A DNA stretch of 11,857 nt. Source: DASYSA01 sp036003885. Its GTDB lineage: Bacteria; Acidobacteriota; Blastocatellia; UBA7656. Under the pieces are notes generated by a model. That model worked only from the letters and a program-made list of their open reading frames with translations, was not told the origin of the DNA and searched no databases. The position numbers and the translations under genes were made by a program. The stretch lies in assembly GCA_036003885.1 (NCBI GenBank), contig DASYSA010000634.1:1-11857 (forward strand). Reading direction: 5' to 3'. Below are positions 5,663-11,857 of the stretch, one piece after another. Positions within the stretch are counted from its first letter, which is position 1; each line of letters begins with the position of its first letter.

Positions 5663-7432
5663 ATGAAAAAAGATTTTGACCGCACCACGGACCAGACATC
5701 CGAATCCAATAATGAACTTCCGCGGCCCAGTCGCCGCACTTTCATAGGCGCCGCCGCGGCCGGGGTCGTTGCGCTTCCGCCGCTGCTCGCTTCGATCAAC
5801 AGCGAGGCCCGGGCTCAAGAGACTCAAGCCCAGGATATTGAGCCGCAAGCGGGTGCGCTGACCGGAAAAAAGCGGCGAAAAATGGCAGCGAAGGTTCGAT
5901 CAGACGCCGCCGACGACTTGAGGGCACTCGCCATCCCCGATCATCCTGATAATGGAGACGAGGCGCGATATCCGACCAGGATAGGGAACTACAGCAAGGG
6001 ACTCAAACACGATCAACTGACAGCTGAAGTAGATCCAACTGCCTACGATGCGCTCCTCGCAGCTATCAACAGCGGACGCAACGAAGACTTTGATTCGATC
6101 GTAACCAGAAACCTGGTGGGTTGCCCAATTCAGGCCCAAAGACGTCGGCAGGTCAATCCACAATCCGCCTATGCGTTCGATCTAGAGGGCACCGACTCTC
6201 ACCAGCTTGCGATGCGCGCGGCGCCCGCGTTCGCGAGCGCCGAAGAGGCCGGAGAAATGGTAGAGCTCTATTGGATGGCGCTCCTGAGAGATGTGAATTT
6301 CCTCGATTACGCAACCAATCCTATCGCGGCGCGGGCATGCGCCGATCTCTCTCGGCTCTCAGATTTTCGAGGACCGAAGATTGGCGCCCAGGTCACGCCG
6401 CAGACTCTGTTCCGCGACAAGTTTCCGGGCTGTACTGATGGACCCTACGTCTCGCAGTTCCTGCTTCAGCCGGCGGGCTTTGGCGCACAGGAAGTCGATC
6501 AGCGAATCAAAACCAATGCAGCCAATGTCGACTTTATGACTGGGTATCAGGATTGGTTGGACATTCAGAATGGCTTTGCTCCGACGGCGTCGCTCACGTC
6601 GGGTGGCCAGTTTTTCTGCCGCAATGGACGCGACCTCGGCCAGTATGTGCACGTAGACGTGCTCTTTCAGGCTTACTTTGTTGCTTTTCTGGTGATAGCA
6701 GGGGGCGGCTATCCGGTCGATGCCGGGAATCCTTATGGAACCGCGCTTGATCCGGGTAGTGGGAGACCTCTGGTTACAGGAGCCAGCGGCTCTATCTCGC
6801 AGATCGGCTTCGGAACCTTTGGTGGTCCGGCCATTGCTACGCTTGTGACCGAACCGGCCACCAGGGCGCTCAAAGCGCAGTGGTTCCAGAAGTGGATGGT
6901 GCATCGCCGGCTCAGGCCGGAAGAGTTTGGCGGACGGGTCGAGGTTCAAAGGCTTGGCCGTAGGACATATCCCTTCCATTCGGACCTCACGAGCTCTCCG
7001 GTCCTTGGAGAGACCTTCACCAAGTTCGGCACTCACCTGCTGGCAATGGCCTTCCCCGAAGGTTCGCCGCTGCACACCTCCTATGGGTCAGGACACGCCA
7101 CGGTCGCGGGAGGCGCCGTGACCATGTTGAAGGCATTCTTCGACGAGTCGGCACAAATTCGAAATCCTGTTGTGCCGAGCGCCGATGGCCTCTCGCTTGT
7201 GCCGTATACGGGTACGCCTCTGACCGTTGGAGGAGAATTGAACAAGATCGCATCCAATGTCGCGACGGGTCGCAACATCGCCGGTGTTCACTGGCGTACG
7301 GATGCGACCGAAGCGCTCAAACTCGGCGAAGACGTCGCCATCAGCATTCTCAGGGACACCAAAGGCTGTTACAACGAAACGTTCAACGGGTTCTCTTTGA
7401 CCAAGTTTGACGGTACCACTATCACCGTGTAG
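5663..7432 (+). CDS. Tat-exported vanadium-dependent haloperoxidase, algal bromoperoxidase-like
   Basis: A 589-residue protein. Vanadium haloperoxidases hold vanadate in a PAP2-like helical-bundle site and oxidise bromide, iodide or chloride with hydrogen peroxide. The vanadate-binding set is complete: Lys410 and Arg418 (KWMVHRRLRPEEFGG), Ser476-Gly477-His478 (SYGSGHATVAGG), Arg537 (ATGRNIAG) and axial His543 (GVHWRTDATEA). The Lys-x7-Arg spacing and VHRxxRPE motif are those of red-algal bromoperoxidases rather than the fungal chloroperoxidase (Lys-x6-Arg); length also fits the algal class. The usual Pro before SGH is Gly here. Residues 20-52 carry a twin-arginine signal (PSRRTFIGAAAAGVV, cleavage near SEARA-Q), so it should be folded before export. 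ATG 5663 has AAGGAG six bases upstream; the in-frame TTG at 5660 is not needed. Halide preference cannot be deduced. It ends just before a strong hairpin and faces the crcB gene across a long regulatory region. Confidence 0.93.
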   Translation: MKKDFDRTTDQTSESNNELPRPSRRTFIGAAAAGVVALPPLLASINSEARAQETQAQDIEPQAGALTGKKRRKMAAKVRSDAADDLRALAIPDHPDNGDEARYPTRIGNYSKGLKHDQLTAEVDPTAYDALLAAINSGRNEDFDSIVTRNLVGCPIQAQRRRQVNPQSAYAFDLEGTDSHQLAMRAAPAFASAEEAGEMVELYWMALLRDVNFLDYATNPIAARACADLSRLSDFRGPKIGAQVTPQTLFRDKFPGCTDGPYVSQFLLQPAGFGAQEVDQRIKTNAANVDFMTGYQDWLDIQNGFAPTASLTSGGQFFCRNGRDLGQYVHVDVLFQAYFVAFLVIAGGGYPVDAGNPYGTALDPGSGRPLVTGASGSISQIGFGTFGGPAIATLVTEPATRALKAQWFQKWMVHRRLRPEEFGGRVEVQRLGRRTYPFHSDLTSSPVLGETFTKFGTHLLAMAFPEGSPLHTSYGSGHATVAGGAVTMLKAFFDESAQIRNPVVPSADGLSLVPYTGTPLTVGGELNKIASNVATGRNIAGVHWRTDATEALKLGEDVAISILRDTKGCYNETFNGFSLTKFDGTTITV

Positions 7433-7439
7433 CGATGAT

Positions 7440-7474
7440 AGGGCAAAGGCAGAGAGTCACTCTGCCTTTGCCCT
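7440..7474. terminator. Perfect 15-bp hairpin between convergent genes, likely bidirectional terminator
   Basis: The arms AGGGCAAAGGCAGAG (7440-7454) and CTCTGCCTTTGCCCT (7460-7474) pair perfectly around a five-base loop. It starts 7 bp after the haloperoxidase stop and lies 47 bp past the stop of the minus-strand M1 gene. Neither strand has a T-run after it, so it is not a textbook intrinsic terminator. Position between converging genes makes a two-way terminator or mRNA 3'-end protector the best reading. Confidence 0.7.
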
Positions 7475-7521
7475 CATACCTTCCGTTCGAGCCTCGCGTC
7501 ACGAACCGTCTGTTCTGCCCT

Positions 7522-9132
7522 CTACTTCTCCTCCACAACCTGCAGGCCCTTGAGCACCCACTCATCGGGATCGATTGCAACGGCCTGAGGCTTGTGATCG
7601 AGTTTGAATGTGAATGTCTGCTCGCGCTCGGCCGTCTGGACCATTTCGCGTCGGGAGGCTTGCCCCATCTTGAACTCCAGGTCGAGCGGCATTCGAAAGA
7701 GCGCCCCCTGTTGCTGCTGCGAGATGCGCAGTCGCAACTCTTTCGCGGCGTCGTCCCACTTCCAGGTTGCGCCGTAGATCGGATAGCCGCGACCATAGAA
7801 CCACTCGTTGAAGAACCAGTCCAGCGGCTGGCCGGCGTGCGACTCCATTATGCGCTGGAGGTCGAGCGTCAGCGCGTTGTGGTCGCGATAGGTCCGGTAG
7901 TACTCGCGCACCCCTTCAAAGAAGCGCTCGTCGCCTATCACGCGGCGCAGCATGTGGAGGACCCATCCGCCCTTCTGGTAGTTGTTCGCGTTCAGAAGCT
8001 TGAACAGATCTTTGATCTCAGGATCGTATATGGGACGGGGGTCAGCGCCGTATTCCTTCAGATAACTCTCTTTGTCTGCGCGCATCAGCTCCAGGAACCT
8101 CTCTCTACCGTCGGCGCTCTCGAAAAAGATGTGCCCAAGGTAGGTTGCAAAGCTCTCGCTCAACCAGAGGTGGTGCCAATCGAATTCGGTCACCGAATCA
8201 CCAAACCACTGGTGCACAATCTCGTGTGCGACGGTCCCTTCGAGCGCTCCCTTTCCCGTGAAGGCCTTCTCGTCGAAGAAGATGTTGGAAGAGTTCTCCA
8301 TCCCGCCAAAGCGGGTCGAGGACTCGACGAGCGCCAGCTTCTCGTATGGATATGGCCCGATCCGATTGCTGTAGAACTCGAGCATTCGAACTGCGCGCCC
8401 GTAGTCTTTGATCCCGCGCTCCCGGTCCTTCGGATAGAGGTAGTAATAAACGGGTGTGTTGTTCCACGATCCGGCATAGCTGATTGAAAACTCCGCCGCG
8501 CCGACTACCATGCAGTACGTCGGGATAGGAACTCCCTCGCTCCAGTGCGTCAGCTTTGTTCCGTTCTGCCTGCTGGTCGTCTCCAGAAGGACGCCGTTGG
8601 CAACGATGTCATAACGGTCGGGTGCGAGAACGAAGAAATCAACTGTGGCTTTGTCGTACGGATGGTCGATACTGGGGAACCAATGGTGCGCGCGGTTTGG
8701 CCAGTTGTCGGCAAAGGCTGTGCGGTCACCGAACTTATTCTTCTTGATGAATAGCCCGTCTCCCGGCCGCCCGTGATAGCGGATTACGATTCGGCAACGG
8801 CCCCCCTCTGCATGGACGCTCGCGAGTGAAACCGAAAGGCTTCCTCCCGAGTGATTGAATTTAGCCGGGCGGCCGTCTTCGGTGACCTCGTCCACCGTCA
8901 TACCGGCAAAATCCAGCGGGATCTCTTTGATGCCGCCAGCGTTGAACGCGAATAGAATAGCTACCTCGGCAGTGATCGCGTCATCAGAGTCTTTGATCTC
9001 GATATGGATGTCGTAGTGTATTGCGTCGAGCGCCTGCCTGCGGGGATAGTCGTCGCGAGACAACACCGGCACCGCGGCGGAAACAAAGAGCGCAATCACT
9101 AAGCAGAGGAATCTCCTCTTCGGCGAGGTCAT
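7522..9132 (-). CDS. Exported M1-family zinc aminopeptidase-like protein
   Basis: A 536-residue secreted metallopeptidase. Residues 1-25 (MTSPKRRFLCLVIALFVSAA) are a Sec signal peptide. Residues about 30-235 form the M1 N-terminal beta-domain and about 240-480 the thermolysin-like catalytic domain. The exopeptidase signature GGMEN is at 276-280. The zinc site HEIVH is at 303-307 with the third ligand Glu326 in WLSESFATY. The likely catalytic Tyr385 sits in YQKGGWVLHMLRR. M1 enzymes remove N-terminal residues from peptides; here probably in the periplasm or outside the cell, for peptide nutrition. The protein lacks the large C-terminal helical domain of PepN, like other short bacterial M1 members. 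I chose ATG 9130-9132 because the longer frame to 9213 adds residues encoded by a heptamer repeat array and displaces the signal peptide. No clear Shine-Dalgarno precedes it. Confidence 0.93.
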   Translation of the reverse strand: MTSPKRRFLCLVIALFVSAAVPVLSRDDYPRRQALDAIHYDIHIEIKDSDDAITAEVAILFAFNAGGIKEIPLDFAGMTVDEVTEDGRPAKFNHSGGSLSVSLASVHAEGGRCRIVIRYHGRPGDGLFIKKNKFGDRTAFADNWPNRAHHWFPSIDHPYDKATVDFFVLAPDRYDIVANGVLLETTSRQNGTKLTHWSEGVPIPTYCMVVGAAEFSISYAGSWNNTPVYYYLYPKDRERGIKDYGRAVRMLEFYSNRIGPYPYEKLALVESSTRFGGMENSSNIFFDEKAFTGKGALEGTVAHEIVHQWFGDSVTEFDWHHLWLSESFATYLGHIFFESADGRERFLELMRADKESYLKEYGADPRPIYDPEIKDLFKLLNANNYQKGGWVLHMLRRVIGDERFFEGVREYYRTYRDHNALTLDLQRIMESHAGQPLDWFFNEWFYGRGYPIYGATWKWDDAAKELRLRISQQQQGALFRMPLDLEFKMGQASRREMVQTAEREQTFTFKLDHKPQAVAIDPDEWVLKGLQVVEEK

Positions 9133-9259
9133 TTCGTGTTTGTCATTCCCGGTTTCGCGTTCGCGTTCGTTCTCTTCCCGTCGCAGCGGGCACAACTCAG
9201 AGGCGCCTGCCAACCAGAGAGCGGAAACGCGAAACGCAGAACGCCGAACGCGAAACGCG
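9130..9259. repeat. Heptamer inverted-array element B
   Basis: The right array, 9221-9259, reads as degenerate heptamers GCGAAAC, GCAGAAC, GCCGAAC, GCGAAAC with a partial unit at each end. The left array, about 9132-9174, holds the complementary pattern (GGTTTCGCGTTCGCGTTCG around 9151-9169) with less exact spacing. The 45-bp core contains CCCGTCGCAGCGGG (9177-9190) and the palindrome AGGCGCCT (9201-9208). The right array ends 2 bp from the stop codon of the cupin gene (minus strand), and the left array runs up to the ATG of the M1 gene. The transcript would form a long hairpin between the two genes. Confidence 0.7.
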
Positions 9260-9261
9260 TT

Positions 9262-9717
9262 TTATTGCTTCGCCTTATTCTTCAGCATCCCCGGCGAGTT
9301 CCATTTGATCACATAGTAAGTCGCGGGCGTCTTACCTATATTTTTGAGGCTGTGCATCTGATTCGATGCCTGGAAGATGATCGACCCTTGCTCTACGCGG
9401 CGAACCTGCCCTTCCAGAGTTGCCTCGACGGTACCCTCTTTGACTATGATCAACTCTTCATCGGGGTGCTTGTGGGCTGCGTGCGGCATCTCACCGGGAT
9501 TGAGAGTGGTGACGTGGCACTCCAGTTCGTCCAGAGTGGCGGTTGGCGCCTGGAAGAACTTTCGACCGCTGCCGGTCTTGTTTGGCTTTGCTTCGATGGA
9601 GTTCCAGTCGAAGACTGAAGAACCCATCACCGAGTTCTCGGACCGAGCCAGCGCAACGACGCCTAACGTTACACACGCTGTGACAATAGCAACTGCGAAA
9701 TCTCTTCGAGTAGCCAT
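9262..9717 (-). CDS. Small exported single-domain cupin protein
   Basis: A 151-residue protein with a cupin_2 beta-barrel. Motif 1 is at 75-95 (PGEMPHAAHKHPDEELIIVK): His82, His84 and Glu88 are metal ligands. Motif 2 is at 111-126 (GSIIFQASNQMHSLKN) with His122, the fourth ligand. The family Pro and Gly of motif 2 are Ala and Asn here, a mild departure. The N-terminus MATRRDFAVAIVTACVTLGV has a twin arginine followed by Asp-Phe and a hydrophobic run, which suggests a Tat signal. That would fit a protein that takes its metal in the cytoplasm. Enzymatic role is unknown; exported single cupins include dioxygenase-like and sugar- or ligand-binding types. The ATG at 9715-9717 has a perfect AAGGAGG seven bases upstream; an in-frame TTG three bases earlier is not needed. 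Confidence 0.9.
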   Translation of the reverse strand: MATRRDFAVAIVTACVTLGVVALARSENSVMGSSVFDWNSIEAKPNKTGSGRKFFQAPTATLDELECHVTTLNPGEMPHAAHKHPDEELIIVKEGTVEATLEGQVRRVEQGSIIFQASNQMHSLKNIGKTPATYYVIKWNSPGMLKNKAKQ

Positions 9718-9724
9718 CAATCTG

Positions 9725-9731
9725 CCTCCTT
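9725..9731 (-). promoter_or_regulatory. Strong Shine-Dalgarno of the cupin gene
   Basis: AAGGAGG on the minus strand, seven bases before ATG 9715-9717: the best ribosome-binding site in the window. Confidence 0.85.
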
Positions 9732-9752
9732 ATGCTCTTGATTGTCGGCTAC

Positions 9753-9761
9753 GTTATACCA
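9753..9761 (-). promoter_or_regulatory. Extended -10 promoter of the cupin gene
   Basis: On the minus strand TGGTATAAC matches the extended -10 pattern TGnTATAAT in all but the last base. No good -35 lies upstream, as is usual for extended -10 promoters. The transcript would start near 9746 and give a leader of about 28 nt holding the Shine-Dalgarno. If real, the cupin is transcribed separately from the Omp85 gene. Confidence 0.5.
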
Positions 9762-9791
9762 GAGTCTTCAAAACTCGGCCACGGGGAGAGA

Positions 9792-10094
9792 CGTTTCTCG
9801 TTGCTCGTTTTTCGTTCCTCGTTTCTGGTTTCTCGTTTCACGCATTTCTAAGACTCCTTCGGTGTGCTTCGCCGTGGCTTTCTCGGACGAGACAAGGTGC
9901 TGCGAGTCCTGAGGATGCCGGACCCTGGATTGACGAAGCCTGCCACCCTCTTACTAAAGAGGAGTGGGTGAAGCTGTTTAAGCGGACGTTTCGGTTCAAA
10001 CTCGGCGACATTAGTAAGAGTGCAGATCTGTTAGAGCCTTGTGTCCTTTTCTCCGAACGAGAAACGAGAAACGAGAAACGAGAAACGAGAAACG
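9792..10094. repeat. Heptamer inverted-array element A
   Basis: The left array, 9792-9842, is seven heptamers of form CGTTTCT with single changes (CGTTGCT, CGTTTTT, CGTTCCT, GGTTTCT, CGTTTCA) plus CG. The right array, 10060-10094, is five perfect copies of AGAAACG, preceded by a degenerate CGAACG at 10054. The two arrays are reverse complements of each other and enclose about 211 bp of unique DNA. Inside the core, CTCTTACTAA (9948-9957) and TTAGTAAGAG (10011-10020) form a second perfect inverted repeat. The right array ends 7 bp from the stop codon of the Omp85 gene. Size and symmetry resemble a miniature element or a BIME-like repeat; no target duplication was found by eye. Confidence 0.8.
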
Positions 10095-10101
10095 AATTGA
10101 C

Positions 10102-11796
10102 CTACAACGTTCGGCCGAAGCCAAATCCGAAAGAAAACCTCTTCTCCGGCGCCAGCAAGACGCCCGGCGGAAGCCGCCGCTGTGCGTTAGGGTTTGCCGA
10201 CACTATCAACCGCAGAGGAATGTTTAAAACGGGGATTTGAATTCGCAGCTCGGCCCCAACCGAAACGCGATAGTCCGGTAGACCGCTATCGATCGGCTGC
10301 AACACCGTTGCGATGATAACGGGCGTATCGAAGGGCTGAATGCGGCCGGCGCTCTCGACTCGTTCCTGGCTAAGGTGTCGAATATTGAATGACGCCCCAA
10401 AATCGGCGAAGGCGGCTGCCGATAATCGCCAAACGAGCGGAACCCGATATTCAGCGTTTATAACCACCTCAGTGTCGCCGCCAATCGGCCGCAGCTCACT
10501 CGAAAGCAGGACTGGTTGTTCGCCGCTCTGAATCACACTGCGCTCGACCCGCGCAACAGGAGCAATCGAGTTCACATCGTACCCGCGTACTTCTTGCTGG
10601 CCTCCAAGAAAAAACCGCTTGAATATCGGCACGCCACCCACCGAAGAGAGCGCTTCAGGCCTGAATGGCTTGCCGGCGCTGGAGATGTGCGAAGCCCGGC
10701 CGCGGAAGCCGACAACCCGTGGCCCTCGAGTGCTAGCCGGATCCTGGTTTACTCGCGGGCCGACCGGAAAGAAGCACCGAAAGTCCAACGACGGCTGGAT
10801 TGTGTTCATGCTGCCTCCCAGGAAACGCGCGCCGACTTCCACCGCAAAAACGAGTCGCTGCCCTGTGCTCGGGTCGAAGGCGCGGTCGAGTGTGTCGTGC
10901 ACGAGAGCCGGAGTGATTGACGCGATTCGAATGCCCTTTTGCTCGAGAGCCTGTTCGGTACCGCCTGGCTGAGAAAGGAACGTGTCCATGAGATTCGTCG
11001 TCGCGAACGAGTAGAGGAATTTCACGCTGGTGGGGGATCCGATTCTGTAGGGCGAACCGGCCACGGGAATAGAGAGGCCGAAGCTGGCGCCCGCGGTTCG
11101 TTCAATCAGCAACGGCCCCCTGCTCTGTTCGGTGGTCCTGGCATCCACAAATTCGAGCCTTCGGTAGAAACCAGACACTTCAAAATTGATCGGGGTCTTC
11201 CTCAGGAGCATGATCGAGTAGTCGGCGCCGAAGCTCCGTTCGCGGTTTCCCTCTCGCACTCGGGCTGCAAGGCGGTCCCCGATACCGCTCAAGTTCATGT
11301 TCGAGTAGTCCAGCCCCACGTTGACGCCTCCCGTGGTACCGCCTCCTCCGCTAAGATCGATCCGTTGTCGATCCCTCTCAGTCAGTTTCAACTCGACATC
11401 CACAATGGACTTCGAATAGTCGAAGCTGAAGACAGCGTCGGACGGTGAGACAGGCTCAAACAGTCCAAGCCGGTTTATCTGCTCGAGGCCCAATTCCCAC
11501 TTTGACTGGTCGAAGATGTCTCCTGAATTGAGAGGGATTAACCAAAGAAGGAGAGACTCTTTTGTATGAACGTTTCCGCTGAAGGTGAGCTGGCCAAGCC
11601 TGAATTGCTGCGCCTGAGGCGATGAAGAGGTGAAGCCGCCTGCCTCGACGGACTGCCCGTGGCCGACGGCGGAGAGGGATATTGTCCCGATGATGAGGGT
11701 TACGGCGGCCTTCGTGAATCCGATCAGGCCGGACTTAAAGGTTCTAAACCTTCCGGTTGCTGAATTCATCCGCTGCCGTGCTAACCCGAGTCTCAT
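10102..11796 (-). CDS. Single-POTRA Omp85/BamA-family outer-membrane protein
   Basis: A 564-residue Omp85 superfamily protein. Residues 1-48 form a long signal peptide (basic n-region, then GLIGFTKAAVTLIIGTISLS). Residues about 66-140 are one POTRA domain (LTFSGNVHTKESLLLWLIPL through INRLGLFEPV). Residues about 145-564 are the 16-strand barrel with alternating hydrophobic strands, the loop-6 motif VRGY at 403-406 (FFLGGQQEVRGYDVNS) that reaches into the barrel, and a C-terminal FGFGFGRTL strand. BamA itself has five POTRA domains and about 800 residues, so this is more likely an accessory Omp85, TamA-like or FhaC-like transporter or a lineage-specific homologue; its client is unknown. ATG 11794-11796 has AAGGTG nine bases upstream; a second ATG at 11767-11769 would also leave a usable signal peptide but lacks a ribosome site. 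The gene ends 7 bp from the repeat array at 10060-10094. Confidence 0.9.
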   Translation of the reverse strand: MRLGLARQRMNSATGRFRTFKSGLIGFTKAAVTLIIGTISLSAVGHGQSVEAGGFTSSSPQAQQFRLGQLTFSGNVHTKESLLLWLIPLNSGDIFDQSKWELGLEQINRLGLFEPVSPSDAVFSFDYSKSIVDVELKLTERDRQRIDLSGGGGTTGGVNVGLDYSNMNLSGIGDRLAARVREGNRERSFGADYSIMLLRKTPINFEVSGFYRRLEFVDARTTEQSRGPLLIERTAGASFGLSIPVAGSPYRIGSPTSVKFLYSFATTNLMDTFLSQPGGTEQALEQKGIRIASITPALVHDTLDRAFDPSTGQRLVFAVEVGARFLGGSMNTIQPSLDFRCFFPVGPRVNQDPASTRGPRVVGFRGRASHISSAGKPFRPEALSSVGGVPIFKRFFLGGQQEVRGYDVNSIAPVARVERSVIQSGEQPVLLSSELRPIGGDTEVVINAEYRVPLVWRLSAAAFADFGASFNIRHLSQERVESAGRIQPFDTPVIIATVLQPIDSGLPDYRVSVGAELRIQIPVLNIPLRLIVSANPNAQRRLPPGVLLAPEKRFSFGFGFGRTL

Positions 11797-11825
11797 ACTT
11801 GATCACACCTTATCAGACAACACCG

Positions 11826-11853
11826 TTGACAAATATCAGAAGCGGTACATAAT
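11826..11853 (+). promoter_or_regulatory. Outward sigma70-like promoter at the window edge
   Basis: TTGACA (11826-11831), a 16-bp spacer and CATAAT (11848-11853) form a near-consensus promoter pointing to the right, out of the window. It implies a gene divergent from the Omp85 gene. The gene itself is not included. Confidence 0.5.
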
Positions 11854-11857
11854 GTTC

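Noticed and set aside
6359..7075. 238-codon minus-strand open frame
   Set aside because: Shadow of the haloperoxidase gene; no recognisable motif.
7435..8487. 350-codon plus-strand open frame
   Set aside because: Antisense to the M1 peptidase gene, whose zinc-site motifs prove the minus strand is coding; the frame also runs through the hairpin at 7440-7474.
9792..10094. CRISPR array
   Set aside because: Units are 7 bp in direct tandem without spacers and the two arrays are inverted; no cas genes are present.
9377..10240. 287-codon plus-strand open frame spanning cupin gene, spacer and repeat arrays
   Set aside because: It crosses an antisense cupin gene, both heptamer arrays and the 3' end of the Omp85 gene. 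Repeat-derived RETRNEKRETRN-like sequence explains its length.

Overview
The window reads as chromosomal DNA of a Gram-negative bacterium of moderately high GC. It has an Omp85-type outer-membrane barrel, several Sec or Tat signal peptides, and alternative GTG/TTG starts. The mix of TPR/metallopeptidase proteins, exported M1 peptidases and short intergenic repeats would fit Acidobacteriota, but that is an inference from gene flavour only; no rRNA or marker gene is present.

Layout: (1) 1-3121, three minus-strand genes: the N-terminal part of an exported TPR-like helical protein, a TPR plus HEFAH metallopeptidase protein, and an HD-domain hydrolase. The last two are separated by a short inverted-repeat element. 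(2) 3122-3298, a divergent promoter region in which both promoters place transcription only a few bases before the ATG, so both mRNAs may be leaderless. (3) 3299-4651, a plus-strand MtaD/TrzA-like amidohydrolase converging on (4) 4662-5186, a minus-strand CrcB/Fluc fluoride channel with a TTG start. (5) 5187-5662, a long intergenic region with an 18-bp palindrome and nested inverted repeats leading into (6) 5663-7432, a Tat-exported vanadium-dependent haloperoxidase of the algal bromoperoxidase type. (7) 7440-7474, a perfect 15-bp hairpin between convergent genes. (8) 7522-11796, three minus-strand genes: an exported M1 aminopeptidase-like protein, a small exported cupin, and a single-POTRA Omp85 barrel protein. 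(9) A promoter pointing out of the window at 11826-11853.

The most unusual non-coding signal is a pair of elements at about 9130-9259 and 9792-10094. Each consists of degenerate heptamer tandem arrays (core GAAAC on one side, its complement on the other) in inverted orientation around a unique core. Each begins 2 or 7 bp after the stop codon of a minus-strand gene, so the transcript 3' end would fold into a long hairpin. No defence system, CRISPR array, tRNA, rRNA or transposase gene is visible. Most genes look like individually transcribed housekeeping or envelope functions rather than one pathway. The main shared theme is export: at least five products carry signal peptides, two of them with twin arginines.
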